The position numbers were made by a program, and so were the translations under genes. Shown piece by piece: positions 34,591 to 44,267 of a stretch of 64,000 nt of DNA. Origin of the DNA: Coniella vitis (Eukaryota; Ascomycota; Sordariomycetes; Diaporthales; Schizoparmaceae); the NCBI GenBank assembly GCA_011317545.1, contig WUJK01000002.1, positions 3,968,001 to 4,032,000 on the forward strand, written 5' to 3'. How positions within the stretch are numbered: position 1 is the stretch's first letter; each line of letters begins with the position of its first letter. A model generated the notes under the pieces. The model worked only from the letters and a program-made list of their open reading frames with translations. It made no database searches and was not told where the DNA came from.

Positions 34591-35853
34591 ATGTCAGCAA
34601 CCAACGCTCCTCCCCGCAGTCCTCCCCGCCCACCCTCAGCCTCAACCTCAGCCTCAACCACAACTTCATCCACCTCGCTGAGAAGCACCATCTACCCCAG
34701 CTCGAGCGGCGGCGGCGGCGGCGGCGGCGACAGAAGAGGGGTCGACGATGGCATGGGGTGGGGCGGTGCATCGACAACGGCCTCATCGTCTGTATCGGCG
34801 TCGCAGTTCCCATTGCCACCGGGCCATTTCCAGCAACAGCACTTTGCGCAGCAGCATTCTCATCAGCTTCAACATCGCCACCATGGAGGACCACTGCCAC
34901 AACAACAACAACAACAACAACAACACCACCAACCTCCTCACGTCCGCAGACAAATCACAAGCGCACCTCCTCTCCACCTAGAAGAGAGCACCCACAACCC
35001 ACCACCAATCTCCTCCTCCTCCACCAACACCCTTCCGCCCTCTCTCCACTCCCCCACAAACCCAGCCCACCTGCCGACCCCTTTGCAAGCCTCCCAAACA
35101 GCTCAGGCTCGTGACGCCCTCGTCGCCTCCCTAGGTAATGCCCTGGACACGGAGCTCTCGTCGCGCGCAAGCCTCCTCCACGCCAACCAGGCGGCGATTG
35201 AGAAGCAAGAGCGTGATGTGCAAACCGCGCTGGGTGCGTTCCGGAAAGAGAATGACAAGTTGGCAAAAGTCCTCGCGGATGGGTCGAGGCAGGTCAAGGA
35301 GTTGGGAGATGTGCAGAACTGGGCGGAGAAATTGGAGAGGGATTTTCTGGTCTTGGAGGAAACCATGAGGTTGGTGCAGAGGGGCGAAGGCGAGGAAGGA
35401 AGCTCGTGCGGGGGTGGAAGTTATACCGGGAGTGAAAGTGGAAGCTGGAGTGGGAGTGAAGACGGGGGTCAGACCGAGGGCGAGGGTGAGCAACATAGCC
35501 AGCATAAGTCTGGCCCAGAACATCACGAAGACCAGCCCGGGGAAGATTCCCACATGGCTGATGTCCATGACGACACGGAGGCTGCTCGAAGCCCAGCTGA
35601 TCTCAGTATTCAACCAACGGGCAAAGACAAGGGGAAGGGAAAAGCAAAAGAGTTGAACGGTGATGAGACGTCAATAGCAGCACGAGGAGATGCCATGGAC
35701 ATGGAGACTGAAGAGTCTCACCGTCCCGCTGGAGCCCTTGCTTGGAACACGACTGAGACCTCGAGCGGCATTCACCACGATAGTGCCACAGCGCCGCCGC
35801 AGGCTACGGCTGGGGTGGGGTGGCTGAGACGCTTAACGTGGAGAGGCACATGA
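34591..35853 (+). CDS. BLOC1S1/GCN5L1-like protein with long low-complexity extensions
   Basis: Putative subunit of a BLOC-1-type endosomal tethering complex. One exon, 420 residues, start MSATNAPPRSP in good context. Residues 1-170 are low complexity: Ser/Thr/Pro, a Gly run and a CAA/CAG-encoded polyglutamine stretch near 34900-34925. The ordered core, about 175-275, is a long helix (ALVASLGNALDTELSSRAS, HANQAAIEKQERDVQTAL, then VKELGDVQNWAEKLERDF and LVLEETMRLV). Its second half matches the GCN5L1 signature (K-E-[IL]-G-D-V-x-N-W-A-x-x-x-E-x-D) as I know it from animals. The rest is acidic and disordered, rich in Glu, Gly and Ser, with a KGKGKAK patch. The core is well supported; complex membership is inferred. 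Animal homologues are near 125 residues, so this one is more than three times longer. Confidence 0.7.
   Translation: MSATNAPPRSPPRPPSASTSASTTTSSTSLRSTIYPSSSGGGGGGGDRRGVDDGMGWGGASTTASSSVSASQFPLPPGHFQQQHFAQQHSHQLQHRHHGGPLPQQQQQQQQHHQPPHVRRQITSAPPLHLEESTHNPPPISSSSTNTLPPSLHSPTNPAHLPTPLQASQTAQARDALVASLGNALDTELSSRASLLHANQAAIEKQERDVQTALGAFRKENDKLAKVLADGSRQVKELGDVQNWAEKLERDFLVLEETMRLVQRGEGEEGSSCGGGSYTGSESGSWSGSEDGGQTEGEGEQHSQHKSGPEHHEDQPGEDSHMADVHDDTEAARSPADLSIQPTGKDKGKGKAKELNGDETSIAARGDAMDMETEESHRPAGALAWNTTETSSGIHHDSATAPPQATAGVGWLRRLTWRGT
34898..34926 (+). repeat. CAA microsatellite (polyglutamine)
   Basis: A run of about eight CAA codons, ending CACCAC, inside the BLOC1S1-like coding sequence. It encodes Q8HH, and repeat number is likely polymorphic. 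Confidence 0.85.
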
Positions 35854-36143
35854 CGGGGTTTTGCATTTAGTCGCAGAAGAGACATCACGGGTATACGATT
35901 TACGATTGAAGCGAGATCAATATTGTTGCAAGTTCACATATATGCCTTGAACAGGGCGAATCTTGAGTCCAAAACTCACGGTTTGGAGCTCATGACCACA
36001 TCAGAGAGGTATGGGCGATCTTATCTGAAACGGTGCTGCGAGTGTGTATAAATCAGCACTACCAAGACTGATGCCCCTTTCTCAGTTATTTCCTGTCAAC
36101 CGCTCCTTTTCTTCCCTCCAGTTCATTCAGGGATTCTTTCCAC

Positions 36144-37235
36144 TCAGTAGAAACCATAAAAGAGTGTGTACTTCTTCTTCTTGTACTTATCACCAAATGT
36201 CTGCCTCAGCGCCTTTTCCTTGTCGCGCGACCAGGACATCATATACGAGGTGCCAATAGCGATGGACAAGGCAACCGACCATTCCCGCGAGACAATAACC
36301 ATGCCAATCCACGCAATAATTTCAAACATGTAGTTGGGGCACGTCACCAGGCTGCTTCCAATGCAGCTGGGAATACCTTTCTCGGTCGTCCCAGGTCGAC
36401 GCAGTCCAGCAAGATGCTTGTGCACGACAAAGTTGGCGAGCTCGCCCAAAACGTACATGGCGATGCCGATATAATCAAGCAATCCAAGCTCGGAGCGGGC
36501 AGCATACGACTTGGGAGAGTAGATGAAGGCGGCGGCGAGTAGACCGGCCGAGAGCCAGTAGTAGGCCGAATTCTTGACAATGTTGAAGGCGGGCATGGTG
36601 TTTGCCGAGAACTTATGCAGGAAGGCGGTCTCGAGTTCGCGCTTGACAAAGTGGAGGAAGAGCATCCAGAAGCAAATGTTCTGCACCAGTGTCAGGGGAA
36701 CCTTGTCGGCGCCCTTGTACAGGAAGGGATCGATTTTGGCGAGGTGTGGCCGGAGAAAGTAGAACAAGGGGTGGCAGAGCGTGGGGCCGAGATATTCGAC
36801 AAGGTAGACAGTGCGCCAGGATATTTGAGGACCTGTTCGAATAGAAACGATCAGCACGATAGTTCATCCAGTTGGGAACCACTGTAGCATGAGAGCTTGA
36901 CCATACCAAGGTCCTGGACGAGAATCTGCCCGTTGTCTATAACATCTTGCTGGTCGCGCACAAGGGCTTTGCGATCTCCAATTCTCTTCTTGGTCGAAGG
37001 GTAGAAGAGGCCAATACGGTTGAAGTCCTTAACACCAGCCTGGCGAGCGACGGCCTTCTTCACGTCTTCAATCTCGGCATCGTAGGGCACATCGACGGAA
37101 GCTGGGAGCTTGCGCAGGGGTTTTTTGGGCGCTGGTCGTATTCGTTAGAATTTTGCCACAATAATGGATAAAGCGAAGTAGATGCAGGCTATTCTTACCC
37201 CGGTTGGCAAGCGCGAGTGTTATGGGACCAGACAT
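36144..37235 (-). CDS. tsc13: Very-long-chain enoyl-CoA reductase, TSC13 family
   Basis: Polytopic ER enzyme that performs the last reduction of each very-long-chain fatty acid elongation cycle, feeding sphingolipid synthesis. The minus-strand exons are 37235..37199, 37131..36907 and 36832..36144 (316 residues, close to the 310 of yeast). Exon 1 encodes MSGPITLALANR. Exon 2 carries the N-terminal ubiquitin-like fold (LPASVDVPYDAEIEDVKKAV, DFNRIGLFYPS). Exon 3 carries the membrane-embedded steroid-5-alpha-reductase-like domain: GPQISWRTVYLVEYLGP, the HFVKRELETAFLHKFSANTM block, and the C-terminal CPNYMFEIIAWIGM. Both introns are phase-consistent GT-AG. The start codon lies 445 bp from the divergent quinone reductase gene. 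Confidence 0.93.
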
Positions 37236-37680
37236 GCTTCAATTGGTGCGTGGTTGTCGTGGCAGGCCGTGGTTGTTGAGGGAGGATGAAAAGGTTGGGC
37301 AGACAAATTACAACAAGCAATGCCAAAGTCCTCGGCTCGGCACCTATCGATTACATACATAGTAGTAGTATCTTTCTTGCTTCCATAGTACGAAGTACTC
37401 ACAGGGTTGCAAGCTCCTTGTCACTACATAGTATCCCTGAAAGCTTAGGTCATCAATTTCCAAAGCAAAGCTGTGCCCCACCCGTCCGGCCCGCTTGGAG
37501 CTCCGCACCTTGCATCCGCCTTCCGTTGTCGCCGCAGTCCTGGATCCGGCCTTCGGCAACGGGAGAAAGTATCTCAAGGTACAATATCATGATATATCTC
37601 TGCTTCTATTCCTGCTGTCTCTTTCGTGCACGACTTCCTTTCTGACACCTTGCCCTTTCTGCTCTCACAGTCGGTACTAA
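37236..37680. promoter_or_regulatory. Shared divergent promoter region (TSC13 / quinone reductase)
   Basis: This compact 445-bp region separates two divergent starts. It contains two exact 9-mer copies (37356, 37425) and a CATAGTACGAAGTACT imperfect inverted element between them. No experimental promoter element can be assigned. Confidence 0.45.
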
Positions 37681-38769
37681 ATGCTTCGCCAGCCCGTCGC
37701 ACGACTACAGGCCTTATCCCGCAGCTTCACAAGCACTACACCGCTGTCATTCTCAGCCTCGCGCCCTTTCACCACCTCCATTCCCTCCAAAATGAAGGCC
37801 GTCATCTACAACTCAACGGGCGACTCGTCCGTCCTCCAGGTCGGCGATATCCCCAAACCCACACCGGGCCCCACCGACGCCCTCATCAAAATCGAATGGG
37901 CTGGCGTCAATTTTATCGACATTTATTTCCGCACAGGCCTCTACCCAACCGCCTTTCCTGCCACCACCGGCCGTGAAGGCGCCGGCATCATCGAATCTCT
38001 TGGCTCTGATGTCCCCGCCGAATACAACCTCCGCGTCGGCGACCGTGTCGCCTGCTACTCCCAAAACGTCATGGCAGAGTACTGCGCCACCCCTGCGGCC
38101 CGCCTCATGAAGCTCCCCGATGCTGTCTCCACCCGCCAGGGCGCTGCGCTTATTTTGCAAGGGTTGACAGCCTGGACTCTCGTTAAGGATGCGCACGAGG
38201 TCAAGCCCGGTGAGGTTGTCCTGGTGCATGCTGCTGCGGGTGGCACGGGCGGGTTGATTGTGCAGATGGCCAAGCACCTCGGCGCGACGGTGATTGGCAC
38301 AGCGAGCACGCCTGAAAAGATTGCCATTGCAAAGGGCCACGGCTGCGACCACGTCATTAACTACTCGCACGAGAGCGTACTCGACGAGGTTATGCGTTTA
38401 ACGGATGGAAAGGGTTGTCACGCTGTGTTTAGCGGAATTGGAAAGGCGACGTTCAAGGATGACCTGGAATGCTGCCGGAGAAAGGGAACCATGGTCACAT
38501 TTGGCAACGCCTCAGGCGCCATTGAGGGGTTCCGCCCATTGGAGCTAGGTAAGAAGAATGTGAAGCTGCTAAGACCCCGGTTGGATGTCTATGTGAGCGA
38601 GCGTGAAGACTTTGAGCAAAGGTCTGCTGAGCTACTGGACTTGGTGGCCAAGGGAGTTGTTAAGTTGGATATTGCAAAGGAGTATTCAATGGAGCAAGTC
38701 GGACAGGCACATGACGACTTGTCAGGACGCAAGTCGACAGGCAAGCTAATCGTTAAGATTGCTGAATAA
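37681..38769 (+). CDS. zta1: NADPH:quinone oxidoreductase, ZTA1/QOR-like, with mitochondrial leader
   Basis: Zinc-free medium-chain reductase that reduces quinones with NADPH. One exon, 362 residues. The core starts MKAVIYNSTGDSSVLQ and shows the GroES-like fold (WAGVNFIDIYFRTGLYP, GREGAGIIESLG, VGDRVACY). The Rossmann signature is HAAAGGTGGLIVQMAK with ATVIGTASTPEK, and the C-terminal SGRKSTGKLIV is typical of QOR. It lacks the structural-zinc cysteines of alcohol dehydrogenases. From the first ATG a 37-residue leader rich in R, S, T and F (MLRQPVARLQALSRSF) precedes the core, which suggests mitochondrial import. The second ATG at 37792 would give a cytosolic form of the usual length (325). 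The reductase call is firm; targeting is inferred. Confidence 0.9.
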   Translation: MLRQPVARLQALSRSFTSTTPLSFSASRPFTTSIPSKMKAVIYNSTGDSSVLQVGDIPKPTPGPTDALIKIEWAGVNFIDIYFRTGLYPTAFPATTGREGAGIIESLGSDVPAEYNLRVGDRVACYSQNVMAEYCATPAARLMKLPDAVSTRQGAALILQGLTAWTLVKDAHEVKPGEVVLVHAAAGGTGGLIVQMAKHLGATVIGTASTPEKIAIAKGHGCDHVINYSHESVLDEVMRLTDGKGCHAVFSGIGKATFKDDLECCRRKGTMVTFGNASGAIEGFRPLELGKKNVKLLRPRLDVYVSEREDFEQRSAELLDLVAKGVVKLDIAKEYSMEQVGQAHDDLSGRKSTGKLIVKIAE

Positions 38770-39320
38770 ATAAGCTGGCAAAAATGGAGGGCAGGATAGG
38801 GATGATGATAATGATAATAACCAAAATCAATGGTCAATGGGAGTTATTGAATGTGATACTTGCATGGCCACCTTATCTTCAGTCTTTTTAAGGTGGTACA
38901 CATGGTTTGGCCTTTCTCTTCGAAATTTCTTTCCCAAAAGTAGTTGGAACTTGCATTGAAATGAGCAAATGATTCAATTACCATGATCTTACACACTCTC
39001 CTCAACCAGAGCTTTGAAATTCCCAGATACATGATCCCAGTCAATTCTTCAACGATGTTTAATATCTGTGGAAAACAAAACATTTCCCATCCCAAGCAGT
39101 ACTAGCAACAGTACTAGTCAAAAAACCCTTGCTAGCATAGACTCCCAAGTCAGACAGAATGCACGAATCCAAAACGCCTTATTTCTGTAATCCCTGACAA
39201 AGGAAACCAATCCTATCCCTGCCATCAACCCACTCAGTCTCTTCTTTCCCCATCATCAACAGCCAACATCTATTCAAGAATGTTTCTAGCAGTGCATTTT
39301 TGCTTCATCTCAGACACGCC
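38770..39320. other. Convergent spacer (quinone reductase / repeat precursor)
   Basis: AT-rich 3' flanks of two converging genes. No gene, RNA or copy of the dispersed 9-mer was seen here. Confidence 0.5.
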
Positions 39321-41504
39321 TTAGTAGTCACCGTACTGGAGGCTGTCACGCTTGAGGATCTTCTCGGCATCCTTGATGATATCGCTAATGCTGAAACGGG
39401 CGTCCAGTCCGTCACGGCGGAGGATACTGCCAATAACGCTCTCGCCATCCTTGATCAGGTCTTTGAAGGAGAAACGAGCCTCAAGGCTTTCATCACTGCG
39501 ACGCAGAATGGAGCCTACGATCTTCTCGCCATCCTTCAAGAGGTCGCCAAAGGAAAAGCGGGCATCGAGACCGTAGTCACGGCGGAGAATGCTGCTCACA
39601 ACCTTTTCGCCATCCTTGAGAAGATCACCAAAGCTGAAGCGGGCATCAAGACCATCGCGTCGGAGGATACTGCTAACGATGCCCTCACCGTCCTTGATCA
39701 GATCAGAGAAGGAGAAGCGAGCATCGAGACCGTCGCGGCGCAGAATGGAACCAAGGATGCTCTCGCCCTCCTTAATGATGTTGCCAAAGTTGAGACGGGC
39801 ATCGAGGGTATTGTCGCGGCGCGCAAGGTTGTTCTCACGGCGCAGAATGGTCTCAACGACCTTCTCGCCGTCTTTGAGCAGGTCTGAGAAGGAGAAGCGG
39901 GCATCAAGGCCATCACGACGCAGAATATCACCAAGAATGCTCTCTCCCTCCTTAAGAATGCTACCGAAGTTGATGCGGGCCTGTAGCTCATCACGGCGCA
40001 GCACGCTGCTCAGGACCTTCTCGCCATCCTTGAGTAGGTCGCCAAAGGAGAAGCGGGCGTCGAGGCCGTCGCGACGCAGAATGCTGCTCAGAACCTTTTC
40101 TCCATCTTGGACCAGGGTGCCGAATGAAAAGCGAGCGTCGAGACCGTCGCGGCGGAGGATGCTGCCAATAACGCTCTCGCCATCCTTGATCAGGTCTTTG
40201 AAGGAGAAACGGGGGTCAAGACCATCGCGCTTAAGAACGCTCTCGACATCCTTAAGGATATCACCGATGCTGAAGCGGGGCTCAACTCCACCATCGCGTC
40301 GCAGAATGCTGCCAACAATCTTTTCTCCATCCTTGAGCAGGTCCGAGAAGGAGAAACGAGGGTCAATGCCGTCGCGCTTGAGAATGCTCTCAACATCCTT
40401 GACGATATCACCGAAGCTGAAACGGGCATCAAGGCCATCACGTCGGAGAACGCTGCTCAAAATACTTTCCCCGTCTTTGAGAAGAGTAGAGAACGAGAAG
40501 CGGGGGTCAAGAGTGTCGCGGGGGAGGATGCGGTCAAACCCAGCGCCGTAAAACTCCTCACGCTTGGAGATAGCCTCGATATCCCTGAGGATGTTGCCAA
40601 TGTTGGAGTCACGTGCCTGTACATTACCTTCTTCTGTAGGAATTTCCTCGGCGGGCTCAGTCTCAGATTCCCCGCCGAAGCTGATAGTAGGACTCAGGCT
40701 GATTGAGTTTCCACCGTTGCTGGAAGACTCAGGCTTGTTGTTGTTTGAGTTGGAAGCAGGCTTGTTGTTGATTTGACTGAGAGAAGGCTTCTTGCCCTGC
40801 TTGGCCCGCGCCTGGAATAAGTTGAAGTCGTCCTCGCCACGAGCTTGCTTGGCGGTACTCGCGCTAGCAGCGCCCTCGATAGCAGCACCACCGGCAGCAG
40901 CCTCACCGGTAGCAGCCTCTTCAGGAGCACCACCGCTGGCAGCGCCCTGGCTGGAACCACCTTGCTTGTGGCTGCCCTTTCCGCCCTTGCCACCCTTGCC
41001 TTTGCCGCCAGAGTGACCGGCGCGAGCCTCAAAGAAGTGAGGTTCGTCCTCGCCACGAGCTTGCTTGGCGGTACTCGCGCTAGCAGCGCCCTCGATAGCA
41101 GCACCACCGGCAGCAGCCTCACCGGCAGCAGCCTCTTCAGGAGGACCACCGCTGGAAGCACCCTGGCTAGAACCACCTTGCTTGTGGCCGCCCTTGCCAC
41201 CCTTGCTCTTCCCACCCTTGCCGCCCTGGCCCTTGCCGCCAGAGTGACCAGCGCGAGCCTCGACGTTCGGGATAGTTTCGGAGAACATGTGTGATTCAGC
41301 AGCCTTATAGCTTGAGATGTCTTCAGCGGTATTTTCCCAAGGCATGGCTTGCCCACCGCTGCTGCGTTGGTGGTGGTGACCTCCTGAGTTTGGCGTAGGC
41401 GAGTTGGACTGACCCTTGCCCTTGCCTGCGAGGTGGCCACTCGGTCCGGCTTGGGCCATGGCGGAGGCCGCGAAGACGGCTGTAGCGACGGCGGCGAGAC
41501 GCAT
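39321..41504 (-). CDS. Secreted repeat precursor with dibasic sites (Kex2-processed repeat protein candidate)
   Basis: No named homologue recognised. One exon, 727 residues. Residues 1-18 are a signal peptide (MRLAAVATAVFAASAMAQA) with a clean cleavage site. Residues 82-231 hold two Gly/Lys-rich modules (EARAGHSGGKG, HKQGGSSQGA, AASASTAKQARGED). After a Ser/Asn-rich linker, residues 330-719 are 15 tandem units of 22-28 residues. Each begins like DGLDARFSF, continues like GDLLKDGEKVLSS, and ends ILRR or LKR. Each unit closes in a dibasic pair that the Golgi protease Kex2 would cut, releasing peptides of about 20-24 residues with an amphipathic helical pattern after an R-F-S-F block. This is the layout of KEP proteins, which include the fungal ustiloxin/epichloecyclin RiPP precursors and repellent peptides. 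No UstY-type enzyme is in the window, so unmodified peptides or a repetitive wall protein remain possible. Confidence 0.8.
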   Translation of the reverse strand: MRLAAVATAVFAASAMAQAGPSGHLAGKGKGQSNSPTPNSGGHHHQRSSGGQAMPWENTAEDISSYKAAESHMFSETIPNVEARAGHSGGKGQGGKGGKSKGGKGGHKQGGSSQGASSGGPPEEAAAGEAAAGGAAIEGAASASTAKQARGEDEPHFFEARAGHSGGKGKGGKGGKGSHKQGGSSQGAASGGAPEEAATGEAAAGGAAIEGAASASTAKQARGEDDFNLFQARAKQGKKPSLSQINNKPASNSNNNKPESSSNGGNSISLSPTISFGGESETEPAEEIPTEEGNVQARDSNIGNILRDIEAISKREEFYGAGFDRILPRDTLDPRFSFSTLLKDGESILSSVLRRDGLDARFSFGDIVKDVESILKRDGIDPRFSFSDLLKDGEKIVGSILRRDGGVEPRFSIGDILKDVESVLKRDGLDPRFSFKDLIKDGESVIGSILRRDGLDARFSFGTLVQDGEKVLSSILRRDGLDARFSFGDLLKDGEKVLSSVLRRDELQARINFGSILKEGESILGDILRRDGLDARFSFSDLLKDGEKVVETILRRENNLARRDNTLDARLNFGNIIKEGESILGSILRRDGLDARFSFSDLIKDGEGIVSSILRRDGLDARFSFGDLLKDGEKVVSSILRRDYGLDARFSFGDLLKDGEKIVGSILRRSDESLEARFSFKDLIKDGESVIGSILRRDGLDARFSISDIIKDAEKILKRDSLQYGDY
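39348..40517 (-). repeat. Fifteen tandem coding repeats ending in RR/KR
   Basis: Units start at residues 330, 356, 378, 404, 427, 453, 479, 505, 531, 557, 591, 617, 643, 670 and 698. Three units (356, 404, 698) are short and end KR; the rest end RR. The unit at 557 carries an extra ARR inside it. Conserved positions are Asp after the cleavage site, R-F-S-F, and K-D-G-E-[KS]. Confidence 0.92.
40812..41261 (-). repeat. Duplicated Gly/Lys-rich module in the repeat precursor
   Basis: Two copies of a roughly 72-residue module lie in tandem. An 82-bp stretch is identical at 40828-40909 and 41044-41125 (spacing 216 bp, 72 codons), which points to a recent duplication or gene conversion. Confidence 0.9.
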
Positions 41505-41754
41505 CGTGTCGACTAATCAGAAAATTTGCAGAACTTTGTGTGTGAAGAGATTGATGATGAAAAACGTATTCGGCTATAAAGACAGACAAGACGAAAGGGA
41601 CGAGATAAGAAAAGAGAAAGAAAATTGACAAAAAGAAAAATCGCAGCGCGCAGCGCAAAGGCCGAATTGTATCAAAAAGGTACAAAGGAAAGATGATGAG
41701 GTTGATAATGATGGAATGGATGGACAAGAATACTGAAGGGTTCGAGAGAAGGTG

Positions 41755-41762
41755 CTTATATA
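41755..41762 (-). promoter_or_regulatory. TATA box of the repeat precursor gene
   Basis: TATATAAG on the minus strand, about 250 bp upstream of the ATG, implies a leader of roughly 220 nt. A CCAAT pentamer lies on the plus strand at 41823-41827, just upstream. A canonical TATA box suits a strongly regulated gene; no experimental start is known. Confidence 0.45.
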
Positions 41763-44267
41763 GAACGAACCACGCAAGCAAGCGTTGGGATGCGGTAGTA
41801 ACTTTTGCTTGTATATCGCAGGCCAATGGCCAGCCTCAGATCAAACAAAGGAGTTTCGTAGGCCATTAGGCCGGCCTCCATCCTAACAGCGTGGTGGGCG
41901 GTGGTGTGGGAGCGCGTTGAAGCACACAAACTTGAACATTAGCAGTGCTAATTCAAGAGCTCGCGAGGATTGATCGTGCAGGATATCATCCTTCGGCGGC
42001 CACAGCTACCCCTGCAAGTCAACTAGGAGCCTCCAGGACGGACAGGGCTTCTCCCCATCTCTCTCTCTCTCTGTGTGGGCGTGTTTTGCGCCTCGACTCC
42101 TGCTTCCTGTTGCGAGGTCCTTTGGTGTGGGTGTGTCCAAGCCATCGCTAGCATGCCGCCGGATCTTAGGGATTACGGCCGTATTTCGGTATAGATAGTA
42201 GAATACCGCACTTTGGCCACCATCCACGGTACCAAGCAGGCCCGCGGAGCGTGCTTTGGTAAGACTTCGAGGGAACGAGGGCCTGTAAGCTTACCCAACC
42301 CCAACTCCCAAAGCATTACGCTCAATCTCGAGAGGACTTTCTCTGACTGAAGCGTCCGGGGTTCACATCCTCTTGCTTAATGCCAAGGAGCGATGGCCCA
42401 TGGCGTCGTCAGCAATTGCTATTCGTGCTTCGCCTGGCGGGTCAGACCTCTAATCATGGGTTTGGACCCTCGCTTCGTTCTATTCGATCCACTCGTGTCA
42501 TCCTTGGATATGTCTCGTTGGGTACAAGGCGGCTGGTGAGTGTTGTAATGAGTTGTTGGGTACTTGGTTAACATTGCATCGTGCATGTTTCAATACGCTC
42601 GCGGCTGGTCGTTGCGGCCACGATACGTTGATCGTACAGGAAACTGTTGGAAGATGGCCCGCAGTCGACCTGGGGAAGTGGCCTGGACAACCTTGGGGTT
42701 AGGGCTCGTCATGGTGGGGCTTATGAATCGCTGCAGTTCGTTCTGTACATCATAATCATAGTACATTACCAGGATTACATAGGTACCTAAGTATTTACCT
42801 GCCTGCTTCAGGGACAACCACATGACAAGGCAGCCAATGGACGTTCCGATCTCAATGTTCTAAAAACAGAACATGCCAGCCTTGTCCGGAGTGGCCAAAA
42901 TCTGGGCAACCTTACTGCGCGCCGCTGAGTGGTGGCTTGACCAAGGCCATAAACGCGGCCCCGAGAACAAGCTTCAATTCCTCCACCTGCAATGAGGGTT
43001 CAGATAGACTGACAAGTATGTACTGTAATTCCTCTGAATTGGTCGTCAACCGGTAGGTATGGGTGATGCCTGTTCTAGCACGTGGTCCCTAATCTTAGAT
43101 CAGGGCACCAAGAACCGAATGTCGACTTGAATTCGGCGAATTTACCATCTGTCATATCTATATTTGAGTCTAACTAATAAGACTGCCTAGGCATTTGCCC
43201 AATATCCTGGCGATGGAAGCATTTACCCCATCGAGAAGTTTCTGTTGCCCAAAATATCTCGAGCGAGATTTGGTCAGAAACGTGGCAGAGACGTATTCTG
43301 ACCATGAAATCAGATATAATACAATCTCTAGCCCCCATGCAGGATCTTCCACTTCCTCTACATTGCTCCTGGCATCTACCAAAATCTCACTGAGGAGTCC
43401 GATGTGCTAGACATGATCAAATTTGGGTTTGTAGCTAGCACTGATGGTGGTCATGTTGTCATTGAGAAGAGTGAAGGCCCAGCCATGCGTTGTATTGGTG
43501 GTTAAAAGGTCTACAGTTTGGGGGCTTATGTAGTCGATTTTGTCAGGCTTGAAGATTCTTGGAGAGGCACCACCTTTCTCTCTGCAATTATGCGCGAACA
43601 GTTGAAATGATTTCCCGCAGTTGATGTAAAAATAATGCTATGAAACCAATGAGAATAATCTTTAGGTTCAAACCGTGACCATATAAGCATTCTATTGAAA
43701 AGTCATCTAGAAAGCTTTCTGCTCACGAATCATGATCACTATCTTCACAGACACCAATCTTCTCAAATCCATTCCAGCGGCTTAACGCTACATCGTGCCA
43801 CAGATCCTATCTAAGCCGCGCAACGCCGTTGCGTTATCACCCAGGGCGCCCAGGGTCAAGCCATCCTTAGCATGATCGGCTATTCGAGTTATTTATGTTT
43901 AGAGGTTTGACTTTATTTGTGATGATTGAGATTTGTTGTGAGTCGAAGACCTAATATCTTTGGCAAAATCCTGTGGTGGAGATCATAGTAGTGAGAAAGA
44001 TTTATTAGTGGAGGGTAGTCGCACAGTCGCAGCACCACTTCCCGCTTTCGGCTCACATGCCAAGGTGGGGCTCGAAACGGCAGGGGTTCCAGGGGCATGA
44101 CTTCCTGGAACGTGTATGTAATGAATGCCCAGCATCGTTACGACTTCGCTTGTCATCACATCCGCAACCCCCCAACATCCGCATCTACAACGTCAAAAGT
44201 TATGGTATAGACATCGAATGCATGCCAATACGGCGCTGTTCTCTAATCCAGCCGCAATCCGCGTACG
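41763..44267. other. Long spacer upstream of the repeat precursor and SEC6
   Basis: No gene was recognised in these 2.5 kb. A CT microsatellite lies at 42058-42071. The part from about 42740 to 44050 is visibly more AT-rich than the flanks and holds only short ORFs on both strands without domains. It could be a decayed mobile element, but I see no terminal repeats or transposase remnant. CATAGTACATTACC near 42763 and AGGTACCTAAGTA near 42781 are related to the dispersed 9-mer. Confidence 0.45.

Noticed and set aside
39300..40551. Long plus-strand ORFs with regular Arg/Ser repeats
   Set aside because: They are antisense readings of the tandem repeat precursor, and their periodicity simply mirrors the repeats.
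42355..42385. Possible tRNA T-arm (GGTTCACATCC)
   Set aside because: The position that must be A in the T loop is C, the stem has a mismatch, and no acceptor or anticodon arm can be drawn upstream.
43660..43680. Possible tRNA B box (GGTTCAAACC)
   Set aside because: The T stem does not pair (G opposite G) and no A box is at a suitable distance.
38770..44267. A RiPP biosynthetic cluster around the repeat precursor
   Set aside because: No UstY/DUF3328, tyrosinase, methyltransferase or peptidase gene lies beside it; its neighbours are housekeeping genes.
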